A stretch of DNA of 64,000 nucleotides. Source: Phycisphaerales bacterium. Lineage in GTDB: Bacteria > Planctomycetota > Phycisphaerae > Tepidisphaerales > Tepidisphaeraceae. The stretch is from NCBI GenBank assembly GCA_020847375.1, contig JADLCB010000005.1:1-64000 (forward strand). The letters run 5' to 3'. Below, piece by piece: positions 11,204 to 20,128 of the stretch (the stretch's first letter is position 1; every line of letters starts with the position of its first letter). Both the position numbers and the translations under genes were made by a program. The notes beneath the pieces are model-generated. The model searched no databases, was not told the DNA's origin, and was given only the letters and a program-made list of their open reading frames with translations.

Positions 11204-13744
11204 TCAATTCTGATCCGCAGGAACAGGAACCGGGCTGGCCTCTGCCGGTTGGGTCGCCGGCGCTGTTCGCCCGCGTTGCAGCCCGTCCATATGCTCCTGA
11301 AATGCGCCCGGCGTCACCGCATTGGGCACGATCTTCGCCCCTTCCTGCTCCTGCTGACCCATCGCCCCAAGTTGATCAGGGTCGCTGGCCACATGCGGCG
11401 TCAGGAAAATGAGCAGCTCGGTCTTGGCCTTGCTGACTTCATTACGCTGGAACAACATCCCGAGCAGCGGGATGTCCCCCAGAATCGGCACTTTATTGAC
11501 CGTCTGCGTCTTGCGATCCTCCATCAAACCACCGATCACAATCGTCTGCCCGTTGCGCACACCCACGCGCGACTGGGCTGATCGCTTGGCGATGATCGGC
11601 GAGGAAACCTGTTCATTCAGCGGCACACTGCTGCCGGTCAACGCGCTGATTTCCGGCGCCACATCCAGAATCACCAGCCCATCGGGATTGATATGCGGCA
11701 CGACATCCAGCAGGATGCCAATATCCCCATATTCAATCGTGTTGATGATCCCGCCCTGATCGGTGATGCGCGAATTGGTGATGAACGGAACTTCCTGCCC
11801 CACCGTAATGCTCGCCAGTTGATTATCCGATGCCAGAATATAAGGCCGCGACAACACATCCAGCTTCCCCTCGGTCTCCAGCGCCCGAATCGCCGCTGAA
11901 AAGTTGGACTCCAGCACCTGCACCACCAGACCGGTGGCGCTGGCTCCCTGCGTGGGGATGTTGTAATTCGTCCCCGCCGTCTGACCATTGCCATTGGCGC
12001 GTAGATTCAAGACCGACATTTCCGTCCCGATATCCGAACCATTTTCATGTGTCACCTCCGCAATCAACACCTTGATCAGCACCTGGGCGACCGGTTTATC
12101 CAGCTCCTGCAGAATCTCCTTCACCTTCTGATAATTGGTCGGCGAAGTGCGCACCAGCAGCGAATTGGAATCAGGATCGGCAATGATGGTCACCTGCCCC
12201 GCCAGATCGCCTGCCTGCTGCTGCGCCGTGGACGACAGACGCGCCTGCGCCGAGGCAAAACCAGACTGCTGACCGAACGTTCCCGTCCGCGTCTGACCCT
12301 GGGCGAATGTCCCGCCGCTGCTGCCCAGTGTTGTTGTCCCGCGACTGCTGCGGCTGCTGGTTCCACCGCGGGTGGATGTCCCCCGGCTGCTGCGGGCGCT
12401 ATTGAGCGTATTCTGCTGCTGGGTGCTGGTACTCCCGCGCGAAACCGTGCCCGCCCCAAACAGATTATTCAACACGGATTCCAGATTCAGCGCCTGGGCA
12501 TTGCGCAGGCGAAAGACAAACACCGTTTCATCCGACACCGGGTTGGCATCCAGTTGTTTAAGAACTTCACCCACCGATTGCAGGATATTTTCCGATCCAC
12601 TGATCACCACGCTGTTGGTGCGCGTATCAGCTGATGCAGTCACCTTGTTCCCCAGCGCCGAACCGCGCGCCTCGCGCTGCGCCTCCTCGCGCATCCGCTG
12701 CATGAACGCCCCCGGCCCGCGATTGCCTCCCTGCTGGTTGCTGCTTGTACTGCCGGCACCGGTCATCAGATTACCGAAGATTTCATTGATCAACCGGGCC
12801 GCATCGGTCGCACTGGCATATTTCAGCGCAAAAACCTTGACCGACACCGCGTCAGCCAGCGATGTGTCCAGCGCCGCGATAATCTCCACCACCCGCCGCA
12901 CATTGGCCGAAGTATCGGTGATGATCAGGGCATTGCTCGATTCATTGCTGGCAAAATCCGCCTGCGGGTTGACCAGTGGTTGCAGATCACTGCGCAGTTG
13001 CGTGGCACTGGCGTAGCGCAGGGGAATAACCTGCGTAATCATTTCATCCGTCGGCGCAATCAGGCGCGGATCAGATCCGCTGTGTACCGGTATATTCATC
13101 CGTTTCGCCTGATCGCGCGCCACGATCTTGAGAATCCGCCCCTGCTTGATCGCGCTATATCCGGCATTGTGCAGCACCGTATTCAAAAGCGTCACCGCTT
13201 CTTCCTCATTGACCGGCTGACGACTGGTCAACGTCACCCGCCCTGACGGTTTGGCTTCCTTGACCACAATATATCCTGCAGCCGCTGACAACTCGTCCAG
13301 CACAACATCAATGCTGGCATCGCGGAAATTCAGCATCATCCCGCCACCCTGCCGCGTGACATGCTCACCATTGGTGCCATTGCGCGCCGGCTGGGTCGTA
13401 TCCGCACCGGGCACACTAGCCGGACTGTCATTGGCCGGAACCGCTGGTTGATAATAATTGCGCGACCGCGGCAGCGCCGGGGCCTGCCCCTCCGTGCCAT
13501 CCGGCATGATGACTGTATCGGGCATTGGCGGCCCCGCCTCCGGTTCATCCGCCCCAGCCTGGGCTGGCTCGTGCTGCGCGGCCTCATCAACCTGCGCTGC
13601 GGCATCCGTCGCCTCGCCCGACGCCTGCCCCTGCGCCCATTGTCCGCCAAGCCCTGCCCCCACACCGGCACACGCCAGAAAAATCACCCATCGCTGCATC
13701 ATGGAGGCCTCACATCGATCTTGAACATTGCTGTTGTTTTTCAT
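11204..13744 (-). CDS. gspD: type II secretion system secretin GspD
   Basis: Outer-membrane channel subunit, 846 residues, longer than typical GspD (about 650-700). A signal peptide lies at the N-terminus; an in-frame ATG at 13702, preceded by GAGG, may be the true start. Domains in order: acidic/proline linker 40-130, N0 about 136-212, N1 235-298, N2 300-400, N3 405-550 and secretin barrel 555-785 with VPILGDIPLLG at 752-762, the family C-terminal signature. Two insertions enlarge it: a polar, charged insert in N2 (about 330-360) and a Ser/Thr/Gly/Gln-rich insert in N3 (about 432-510). The C-terminal tail (790-846) is proline-rich and could bind a pilotin. It starts 2 bp after the upstream gene and closes the gsp run. 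Confidence 0.93.
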   Translation of the reverse strand: MKNNSNVQDRCEASMMQRWVIFLACAGVGAGLGGQWAQGQASGEATDAAAQVDEAAQHEPAQAGADEPEAGPPMPDTVIMPDGTEGQAPALPRSRNYYQPAVPANDSPASVPGADTTQPARNGTNGEHVTRQGGGMMLNFRDASIDVVLDELSAAAGYIVVKEAKPSGRVTLTSRQPVNEEEAVTLLNTVLHNAGYSAIKQGRILKIVARDQAKRMNIPVHSGSDPRLIAPTDEMITQVIPLRYASATQLRSDLQPLVNPQADFASNESSNALIITDTSANVRRVVEIIAALDTSLADAVSVKVFALKYASATDAARLINEIFGNLMTGAGSTSSNQQGGNRGPGAFMQRMREEAQREARGSALGNKVTASADTRTNSVVISGSENILQSVGEVLKQLDANPVSDETVFVFRLRNAQALNLESVLNNLFGAGTVSRGSTSTQQQNTLNSARSSRGTSTRGGTSSRSSRGTTTLGSSGGTFAQGQTRTGTFGQQSGFASAQARLSSTAQQQAGDLAGQVTIIADPDSNSLLVRTSPTNYQKVKEILQELDKPVAQVLIKVLIAEVTHENGSDIGTEMSVLNLRANGNGQTAGTNYNIPTQGASATGLVVQVLESNFSAAIRALETEGKLDVLSRPYILASDNQLASITVGQEVPFITNSRITDQGGIINTIEYGDIGILLDVVPHINPDGLVILDVAPEISALTGSSVPLNEQVSSPIIAKRSAQSRVGVRNGQTIVIGGLMEDRKTQTVNKVPILGDIPLLGMLFQRNEVSKAKTELLIFLTPHVASDPDQLGAMGQQEQEGAKIVPNAVTPGAFQEHMDGLQRGRTAPATQPAEASPVPVPADQN

Positions 13745-13746
13745 GT

Positions 13747-14340
13747 TTACGGATTCCTGTTGATGATACGCTGACGGTTCTGCCGCAACCGCTCCAGCGT
13801 ACTGAGCGCTGCTGGGTCCGTTGCCGCCTGATCCTGTTCGGCTGGTTTACCCCCGGCCGTTGCCGTCGTCGGTGACGATGACGCGCCCGCCGGCGTGGCA
13901 TCCACCACCACACTGGCGCCGGTCAGATCATGACCGATCTCCACCCAGCGGCTGCGCCCCTGGCTGTCCAGATAGGCAACGGCGTCAATGGCGATTTCCG
14001 TCACCACCCCCTTGCCAATGCTTTCCCCCGGCGACACGCGCACCGGCGCACCACCTGACAGATTTTCAAAGTATGCACGCACCTGCCCGTCTTCAAACAC
14101 CACACCCGTCAGCATGAGCGACTGCTCGATCGTCCGCGGTGGTGCCGCCGGACGTGTCGTCGGTTCAACCGTGCGCTGACCGCGCTGGCGCAGAAAGATG
14201 TTGTCCTGAATCACCACGCCATAACGCTGGTTGAACTGATCGGTTTCATCGCGATTTTCCGGTGTCTGACCCGACACCTCTGTGCCGCACAACGCCGCCA
14301 TCAGCGCCATCAAAATCGTAGTTCGTGCCATGTTGTTCAT
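13747..14340 (-). CDS. GspC/PilP-like periplasmic T2SS protein
   Basis: Protein of 197 residues with an N-terminal signal-like hydrophobic segment. Its middle contains LTGVVFEDGQVRAYFEN and VSPGESIGKGVV, the small beta-sandwich pattern (homology region) by which GspC or PilP contacts the secretin N0 domain. No PDZ domain follows; the C-terminus is low-complexity and ends in charged residues. Its position between the GspM/PilO-like gene and gspD is exactly where pilP or a gspC substitute would be expected. It overlaps the upstream gene by 4 bases (ATGA). The function as inner-membrane-to-secretin connector is inferred from motif and position. Confidence 0.65.
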   Translation of the reverse strand: MNNMARTTILMALMAALCGTEVSGQTPENRDETDQFNQRYGVVIQDNIFLRQRGQRTVEPTTRPAAPPRTIEQSLMLTGVVFEDGQVRAYFENLSGGAPVRVSPGESIGKGVVTEIAIDAVAYLDSQGRSRWVEIGHDLTGASVVVDATPAGASSSPTTATAGGKPAEQDQAATDPAALSTLERLRQNRQRIINRNP

Positions 14341-14894
14341 CGCTTCGCCTCCATCCCGGCCGGTTCATCAGCCAGCAGGATCGTGGATAATCCGATCACC
14401 ACCGACAGATCATCCGTGTTCTCCTTGCGCGAGGTGATCTGCACATCGCTGATGCGCACCGGTATGCTGGCCGACTGCACCTGGCTGAGAAACCGCGCCA
14501 CCTGCTGCATCGTCCCCACCGCCGCCGCCCGCACGGTGATTTTCTGAAACCCCCGCTCCTTTTCGCTGCGTTCGGGTTTGAGTGACTGCAGCGACAACCG
14601 GCTGACATCGGCCCAGTTGCGCGTTGCATTCAGAAGCTGACTTTCGCTGTCCGACGCATTGTTCTTGAGCGTATCACCTTTCATCTGATCCCAGACACCC
14701 TGGGCATGTTGATCGTTCGTCAGGGTCTGGCGGGCTGCGTCCAACTCGCTGCGCGCCGCCTTCAACGTCGCCCCCGCTTCAGACCAGCGCGTCAATAGTG
14801 GCGACAGCAGCACCCGGTCCAGCGCCAAAAGCCCCAGGGCAATCGCCGCGATCAAACCAATGCGCTTCTCGCGACTGTTGAGACTACTGAGCAT
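14337..14894 (-). CDS. gspM: GspM/PilO-like T2SS assembly protein
   Basis: Single-pass membrane protein of 185 residues: an N-terminal membrane helix at about 11-32, a predicted coiled coil at about 40-62, and a C-terminal ferredoxin-like region that contains FQKITVRAAAVGTMQQVARFLSQ and IRISDVQI-type strands. This is the GspM/PilO layout: it dimerises with GspL/PilN in the inner membrane and supports the assembly platform. The first 11 bases overlap the end of the PilM/GspL-like gene, which suggests translational coupling. The family name is assigned mainly from topology, length and operon place. Confidence 0.72.
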   Translation of the reverse strand: MLSSLNSREKRIGLIAAIALGLLALDRVLLSPLLTRWSEAGATLKAARSELDAARQTLTNDQHAQGVWDQMKGDTLKNNASDSESQLLNATRNWADVSRLSLQSLKPERSEKERGFQKITVRAAAVGTMQQVARFLSQVQSASIPVRISDVQITSRKENTDDLSVVIGLSTILLADEPAGMEAKR

Positions 14895-16350
14895 CAGCGC
14901 CTCCGATATAAATGAAGTTGATTGAAAATGTCACCTCGCTGCTGCTGCCGGTTGACTGGCCTAATTGCAGGTCGGTCAGCCGCCCATTGGTTTTCAAACG
15001 ATCCAGCAGCGCCAGCACCGAAGGATGGCTGACCGCCTTGCCCATGAGCGAGCCTTTGCGATTATCCCGCAATAAAAACCCCGTTGCCCAGATCGAGCTG
15101 TCCGTGCCAAACGCCGTGGCAATATCACGCAGGCAATCCAAAGCAGGCGGCCTTTGCTGATAAAATGAACGCCCGAAACTGAAGCGGTCCAGATTCGCCT
15201 CCGCCTGTTTCACCTGCGGTTTTAATTCATCGAGCTGGCTTTGCAGCCCCTTCGCCTGCCCCTCGCGGCTGACAACCGAATAATACAGACCCGCCAGCCC
15301 AAGCAGAATAATTACAATCGCCACACCGCCCAGCAGCATCGGTCGTTCCAGATGGCGCGATTTCGGAGTCACCAAACGTGGCTGAACAAAATTGACATTC
15401 CCGCTGTTGGGTCTCCCCGCCAGCATCCCCACCGCAATCGCCGGCCACAGAGCCTGCAACTGCTTCGCGTCACCCGCCTCGTCTGAAACGGACAAACCCA
15501 GCAGCGCCGACATATTTTGCAACTGCAAAAATTCAACCGGCAATCCATCCCGGACAGTGGATGACGCCCCTGCAAACTGGCCCGGCCCTTGTTCGCTCCA
15601 CACCAACAGTCCGCGCGGCACATCGCCCGGCCGGCTGCTCATCATCAGTGTTCGCCGCACCTCACCCAGCATCGTCGTCATTCGCCCGGACGATGATTGC
15701 GCTCCGCCTTGCGCCTCGCCGTCATCCGCACCGCCAAGATGCTTGAGCAACAACGGTACACCCTGCTGCTGCCACACCAGCTCATCATCCAACCGGCCCA
15801 TCATCACCAGTGGCCGCCCCTCGGCCGATAGTGGCTGCGCCATCGCCAGCGCCGTCGGACAAATACCCACCAGCTTCAGTTGCGCCGTCCGGCAGATCTG
15901 TTCGATATGATTCTGCTGCCGTTTGAGAATCCCCACCAACAACACCTGCGACGCCGCACTGCCGCCCAGCACCCCGGCCACATCAAACACCATCTCCTCG
16001 ACGGCCATGCGCTCGCTTTGCAACTGCAACATCGCCACCGCCCCACCCGCGTCAATCGGTGGCAATTGACGCAATTGCGCAATCACCCACTTCGCCGGTA
16101 CGCCGACATAAACGCCATGCCCTTCAAAATGGTGTTGGTCGAGAAACGCGCGCAGCAATTGACCTGCCGCCTCGGGCTGATCGACTGTCATGCCTTGGGA
16201 AAAATCCAGTCGCGCCAATTTCTGCACAACCGCCCCGCGGCTGCGCAGCGCCAGCTGAGCGCAGCTGATCCCGCGCTCATCCACTGCCAGCCCAATAACT
16301 CCATGCCTCATCGCCTTCATGCTGTTGCGTTCCTCGTTCTGCTGTTTCAT
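14884..16350 (-). CDS. gspL: GspL-like protein (PilM actin-like domain fused to PilN-like domain)
   Basis: Protein of 488 residues combining what type IV pilus systems make as two proteins. Residues 15-320 form an ASKHA/PilM-like cytosolic domain (VIGLAVDERGISCAQLAL at the start, then VYVGVPAKWVIAQLRQLPP, and an AIAVGML block near 308). A membrane helix follows at about 338-360, then a coiled coil (about 365-392) and a PilN-like periplasmic domain. That order is the layout of GspL, which anchors GspE to the inner membrane. An internal ATG 30 bases downstream (residue 11) is an alternative start. The gene lies between gspK and the GspM-like gene. Confidence 0.78.
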   Translation of the reverse strand: MKQQNEERNSMKAMRHGVIGLAVDERGISCAQLALRSRGAVVQKLARLDFSQGMTVDQPEAAGQLLRAFLDQHHFEGHGVYVGVPAKWVIAQLRQLPPIDAGGAVAMLQLQSERMAVEEMVFDVAGVLGGSAASQVLLVGILKRQQNHIEQICRTAQLKLVGICPTALAMAQPLSAEGRPLVMMGRLDDELVWQQQGVPLLLKHLGGADDGEAQGGAQSSSGRMTTMLGEVRRTLMMSSRPGDVPRGLLVWSEQGPGQFAGASSTVRDGLPVEFLQLQNMSALLGLSVSDEAGDAKQLQALWPAIAVGMLAGRPNSGNVNFVQPRLVTPKSRHLERPMLLGGVAIVIILLGLAGLYYSVVSREGQAKGLQSQLDELKPQVKQAEANLDRFSFGRSFYQQRPPALDCLRDIATAFGTDSSIWATGFLLRDNRKGSLMGKAVSHPSVLALLDRLKTNGRLTDLQLGQSTGSSSEVTFSINFIYIGGADAQ

Positions 16351-16390
16351 CCATCAGCACCAATGCTGATTACCTGATTCTCCGCCAGAC

Positions 16391-17878
16391 TCAGTTCAAC
16401 CGCGCTGAACTCGCCACCGCGCTACCGGCGCGCAGGTTGTCCAGTATCGCCTGATCCAGCGGCCAGCCGCGTTCGGTCATGTCACGCCGAAACAAAATTC
16501 GCGGCGGGCTGGTCTCCCGCGCCACCACCAGCCGTACACGCTCAAATGCCCGGCCATCACCACTGACTGCCACAATATCGGCTGACCAGATGGCGCCTTG
16601 ACCGGTAATCTGATCACCCAGGTCGATCAGCTTCTGGCTGACACGCTGTGGATCGCCAAAGGCATCCAGCACCCACGCGATTGATCCCGCATCGGTCGTG
16701 CTGAGCGTGGTACCCTGCACCGGTCGCCGTGCCAGTAGCGTGTCCGCATCGGCCTCACTCAAGCCCGCCAGCGTCATCAGTACCTGGCGCGGGGCTGAAT
16801 TGATATTGACGCGCAGCGGGGGCAACGCGGCTGGATCATTCTGCCCCTGCGTCAACGGTTCAACCCGGATATAGGGTTCGAGCGTCCGCAATTCCGCAGC
16901 GCTCAACCGGGTGCGAATGGCAAAATCCAGCACATTTCGCAAATCGCCCCGACCCAACAAACCCGCCACTTCATCCCCACGACTCTGCCCCAGTTGCTGC
17001 CGCAACATCGCTGCAAATTCATTGCGCATCTGCTGATTATTCGGATTCAGCCGATCGGTTCCTTCACTGCTTTGCTGCGCTGCCCGGCCCCAGACCGTCA
17101 ACAGATCATACACCCCATGCGCCTGATACCACTGCGGCGCAAAAGTCTGACTCTGACCGGTCAATGTACTGCCCGCCCCATCCGCCTCCACCCCGAAAAG
17201 CAGTTGACGATCCATCCCCTTGACCATCAGCAATTCTTCCACACTCTCAAACGGACTGTTCTTGGCGCGATACGGATCACGCCGTGATAGATAGCTTTCG
17301 CTCTCCGCCCCCTGGCCGGTGATGCTGTCATCTTCGTCGCGCCAATCGACAATGCTGTCAGCCAGTTCGTCCGTCATCCCCTCCAATTTTTTCAATACAT
17401 CCAAAGGAGCCAGATTGATATCCAGTTTGGATGATTCATCCACCAATCCGAACGCCGGCAAACCCGGATCATCATAATCCGGTCGCACCAGCCAGAAATA
17501 TCCGCTCCCCACCGGCACGGCCGCAAAATCCGCCTCGGGTAATGATTCGATCGGATCGGTGCTTTCACTCAGCATCGCCAGCACATACTGCTCCGCCGAA
17601 CGCGCCACCATCCGCGCCTGCGCCGCTGATCGCTCATTGGCTGACGCCGATAATTCAACCTGCATCGCCTGGCCCAGCACAATCACCATCGACACCAGCG
17701 CAAAAATAATGACCATCGCCGCAATCAGCACCATCGCCCGCCGCTGCCGCTTGCGTCCCTCTGTCCATCGGCGCGCAATCACATAAGAACCAAAACGCTC
17801 AACAGCGCTGACATAACGACAATCGCAAATTGGCTGGCACTTACCGGGCAATGCTCTGCTCCTGCGATTGGCTGTCAA
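16391..17878 (-). CDS. gspK: type II secretion minor pseudopilin GspK
   Basis: Large minor pseudopilin of about 495 residues; GspK caps the pseudopilus tip with GspI and GspJ. A hydrophobic helix (about 49-70, after RKRQRRAM) is followed by the family body, which contains the two helix-hairpin-helix-like saposin-type stretches LDINLAPLDVLKKLEGMTD (about 152) and VNINSAPRQVLMTLAGLSE (about 364). Such paired INxAP motifs are characteristic of GspK. The reading to 17878 overlaps gspJ by 38 bases and gives a long N-terminus; a GTG near 17782 would give the usual short prepilin leader, so the start is uncertain. The canonical Glu5 region is weak, as is usual for GspK. Confidence 0.85.
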   Translation of the reverse strand: MTANRRSRALPGKCQPICDCRYVSAVERFGSYVIARRWTEGRKRQRRAMVLIAAMVIIFALVSMVIVLGQAMQVELSASANERSAAQARMVARSAEQYVLAMLSESTDPIESLPEADFAAVPVGSGYFWLVRPDYDDPGLPAFGLVDESSKLDINLAPLDVLKKLEGMTDELADSIVDWRDEDDSITGQGAESESYLSRRDPYRAKNSPFESVEELLMVKGMDRQLLFGVEADGAGSTLTGQSQTFAPQWYQAHGVYDLLTVWGRAAQQSSEGTDRLNPNNQQMRNEFAAMLRQQLGQSRGDEVAGLLGRGDLRNVLDFAIRTRLSAAELRTLEPYIRVEPLTQGQNDPAALPPLRVNINSAPRQVLMTLAGLSEADADTLLARRPVQGTTLSTTDAGSIAWVLDAFGDPQRVSQKLIDLGDQITGQGAIWSADIVAVSGDGRAFERVRLVVARETSPPRILFRRDMTERGWPLDQAILDNLRAGSAVASSARLN

Positions 17879-18611
17879 CCGCCGTACTCAGTGGGAATAT
17901 CTGGCTAATCTGATACGGCCGCTGCCCATCGACCGGCGACGGGCTGTCGAATGTCAACGTCACCTCCACCGCGCGCGGAAGCACCTGGCCATCAACATCA
18001 GAATCCCATTGCTCCACCCACCCCTCGGTGCTGCTGTAATAACGCAAGGCCAGCGCACGCACATGCTCCGACAGCACTTCCGTGATCGCCTCACGTTCAA
18101 CCGGCGACAATAAATTCGGTTCAACCAGCCGCACCAGTTGCGCCGGCTGCACATCCGTGCGCAACTGCAGCGTAATGCGTCGCGCTCCCTCGGCCAGAGG
18201 ATCATCACTCGCCGCTGCATCATCCCGCTGCAGCGCGTAAAACTCGACCCAGTCGCTGGCAGCATTGGCATCGCCGCCACGATCCCCGACAAACGCACTG
18301 CTCAACGTGCCATCCGGCGGCAGAATCGACTCGAAATCCTGGCGGATGATATTGGTGATAATCGACGCCTGACGCATCGCATCCACCTGCCGGCTCGCCT
18401 GACGGCGCGCCTGAAATGCCGTCGCCAGCGCCGTGTAAAGCGCTGCGGCGATAACCGCGACCATCGCCGTAGCCAGAATCACCTCCAGCAGGGTGAATCC
18501 GCTGATACCCCAATGCCTCTGATGACCTGGGCAGCCAGAACCACGCTGGCGCAAATAGCGCCCGCCACACTGCTGATCCCGTCTGATGCAATGATCCTTT
18601 TTGATATTCAT
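17841..18611 (-). CDS. gspJ: type II secretion minor pseudopilin GspJ
   Basis: Prepilin-like protein of 256 residues. The leader is unusually long and charged (about 36 residues), ending in the cleavage motif SG|FTLLEVILA with the conserved Glu5. Then follow the N-terminal helix and a periplasmic domain of GspJ type, including a QLRTDVQPAQLVRLVE strand region and a late TLTFDSPSP. It forms the pseudopilus tip complex with GspI and GspK. ATG at 18611 overlaps the gspI stop as ATGA, which supports this start and translational coupling; the longer reading to 18683 is inside gspI. Confidence 0.85.
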   Translation of the reverse strand: MNIKKDHCIRRDQQCGGRYLRQRGSGCPGHQRHWGISGFTLLEVILATAMVAVIAAALYTALATAFQARRQASRQVDAMRQASIITNIIRQDFESILPPDGTLSSAFVGDRGGDANAASDWVEFYALQRDDAAASDDPLAEGARRITLQLRTDVQPAQLVRLVEPNLLSPVEREAITEVLSEHVRALALRYYSSTEGWVEQWDSDVDGQVLPRAVEVTLTFDSPSPVDGQRPYQISQIFPLSTAVDSQSQEQSIAR

Positions 18612-19090
18612 TGCACCACCTGCCCCGGCGGATACATCCAGCCGTCCAAAGTCACCGAGTATTCCTGCCCGCGCTCCTGCCAACTGACCGTCATCTGCGC
18701 TTCATACAAACCCCAGTCGCGGCTGACCGCTGTCACCTGCCACCGATATTCAGGCCACGACTGCCCAAAATCACCCGAACCGCTGAGCAGCGCCACATTC
18801 TGCTGAATGAGCAACTCATTGAGTTTCGCCTCAGCCAGATGAGTCGCCTCTGCTTCATGCCGCGATCGACTCGCCGCCTGCGCTGACAGCGTTATTCCGC
18901 GCATCACCGCTGGCAGGGCAATACCCACCAGCACCAGCGTCGCCAGGGTCTCAATCAGCGTAATACCGCTGCGCCGCTGTCCACTGCAGCGCGCTGCCAC
19001 AACGTCATGCCTCCGTGCAACAGCCTCATGCCCGCGCGCAGTCTCGCGCCGTTGATGATGTAACCACGAAGTTGTATGACAAAACTTCAT
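18608..19090 (-). CDS. gspI: type II secretion minor pseudopilin GspI
   Basis: Prepilin-like protein of 160 residues with cleavage motif RSG|ITLIETLATLVLVG after a long, arginine-rich leader of about 40 residues, Glu5 present. The mature protein has the short GspI layout (EAEATHLAEAKLNELL, then a WPEYRWQV and SVTLDGWMYP ending). GspI nucleates the pseudopilus tip. ATG at 19090 overlaps the last base of the gspH stop (TGATG), so this start is preferred to the one at 19165 inside gspH. The long leaders of gspI and gspJ are odd and may indicate that a downstream start is used. Confidence 0.83.
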   Translation of the reverse strand: MKFCHTTSWLHHQRRETARGHEAVARRHDVVAARCSGQRRSGITLIETLATLVLVGIALPAVMRGITLSAQAASRSRHEAEATHLAEAKLNELLIQQNVALLSGSGDFGQSWPEYRWQVTAVSRDWGLYEAQMTVSWQERGQEYSVTLDGWMYPPGQVVQ

Positions 19091-19575
19091 CACATCGCCC
19101 CGGTTGGCACGAGTTGAAACAGCTCCGCTGGAGCACTGGCCCGCAGCTCGACCACTTCGCCCCAATCCGCCATCAACCGGATCGAACCCGGCGTCACGCG
19201 CCCATCCGGATAAAACTCCAGCTTGTTCGTCGTTTGATTCAATGGCTGCATTTGCACCCGAAAATTAACCGGCAGCTCGATGGCATGATCGAATTCGCCG
19301 TCCGCCGGCTTATTACCCATCACACCCGTCGCCACCACTTGATACGCGGTACCATCGGCGCTGGCCTCCAGTTGATAAACCCTCGCCGTCGCCACCGCCC
19401 GACTACGCGCAAAGCGGGTCGCCGCGATTAGCTGATCTGTCGCATCGCGCAACTTCGATCCACGCCCCCATCCGCGCAGATTCGGAACGGCCATCGCCAT
19501 CAACATCGCCAATACCGCCAAGACGAGCACCAGCTCGATCAACGTAAAGGCAAAATGACTGCGACGATGCGCCAT
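19090..19575 (-). CDS. gspH: type II secretion pseudopilin GspH
   Basis: Pseudopilin of 161 residues with a short basic leader (MAHRRSHFA) and the cleavage/methylation motif A|FTLIELVLVLAVLA, Glu5 present. The body contains LIAATRFARSRAVATARVYQLE, the ARSRA pattern characteristic of GspH/FimT-type minor pilins, then a beta domain with FYPDGRVTPGSIRL. It sits between gspG and gspI. FimT of type IV pili is the main alternative, but the surrounding gsp genes make GspH the better name. Confidence 0.87.
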   Translation of the reverse strand: MAHRRSHFAFTLIELVLVLAVLAMLMAMAVPNLRGWGRGSKLRDATDQLIAATRFARSRAVATARVYQLEASADGTAYQVVATGVMGNKPADGEFDHAIELPVNFRVQMQPLNQTTNKLEFYPDGRVTPGSIRLMADWGEVVELRASAPAELFQLVPTGAM

Positions 19576-19622
19576 TCAATCATCTCCATCACAACCCCAG
19601 CCCCACCGCAACAACCGGCCCG

Positions 19623-20060
19623 TTACTGCCAGTTGCCAATGTCATCTTCGCTTTCGCGCCCATCAGGCCCGAACGACCACAAATCAAACCCCTGCGCATT
19701 ACGCTGGCCGGGATAACGATACTGATACTCGTTGCCCCACGGATCCTTGGGCATACCCCCATCCAGATACGGCTGACGCCACCCGCTGACATTGGCCGGC
19801 TTGGTGATCAGTGCGCCCAGACCTTCATCCGTCGTCGGGTAACGCCCGTTATCAATCTCAAACGTGTTGATCGCCAGTTTGATACTGGCAATATCCGCCT
19901 TGGCCGCCGTTTCGCGCGCCTGCTCGGATCGGCCGGTAAACTTGGGAATCACCAGCGCCGCCAGCACACCAAGAATCACCAGCACCAACAACAGCTCCAT
20001 CAAGGTAAAACCCCGGCGAAGCACCCGCCTGCGATTATTGCCATTGTTCATCGTCATCAT
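19623..20060 (-). CDS. gspG: type II secretion major pseudopilin GspG
   Basis: Major pseudopilin, 145 residues from ATG 20060, which has AGGAG at ideal spacing; an in-frame GTG at 20132 overlapping gspF gives an unlikely 41-residue leader. The cleavage motif RRG|FTLMELLLVLVILG has Glu5. The mature protein is a canonical GspG: KADIASIKLAINTFEIDNGRYP then TTDEGLGALITKP, GGMPKDPWGNEYQYRYPG and FDLWSFGPDG with the calcium-binding loop. Polymerised GspG forms the pseudopilus that pushes substrates through GspD. It needs a prepilin peptidase, which is not in this window. Confidence 0.95.
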   Translation of the reverse strand: MMTMNNGNNRRRVLRRGFTLMELLLVLVILGVLAALVIPKFTGRSEQARETAAKADIASIKLAINTFEIDNGRYPTTDEGLGALITKPANVSGWRQPYLDGGMPKDPWGNEYQYRYPGQRNAQGFDLWSFGPDGRESEDDIGNWQ

Positions 20061-20128
20061 GTTCAAACTCCTGTTTTGTGTCTTTGATCCGCTCATATTC
20101 ATATTCATCATCATTTCACCGGTTGTTT

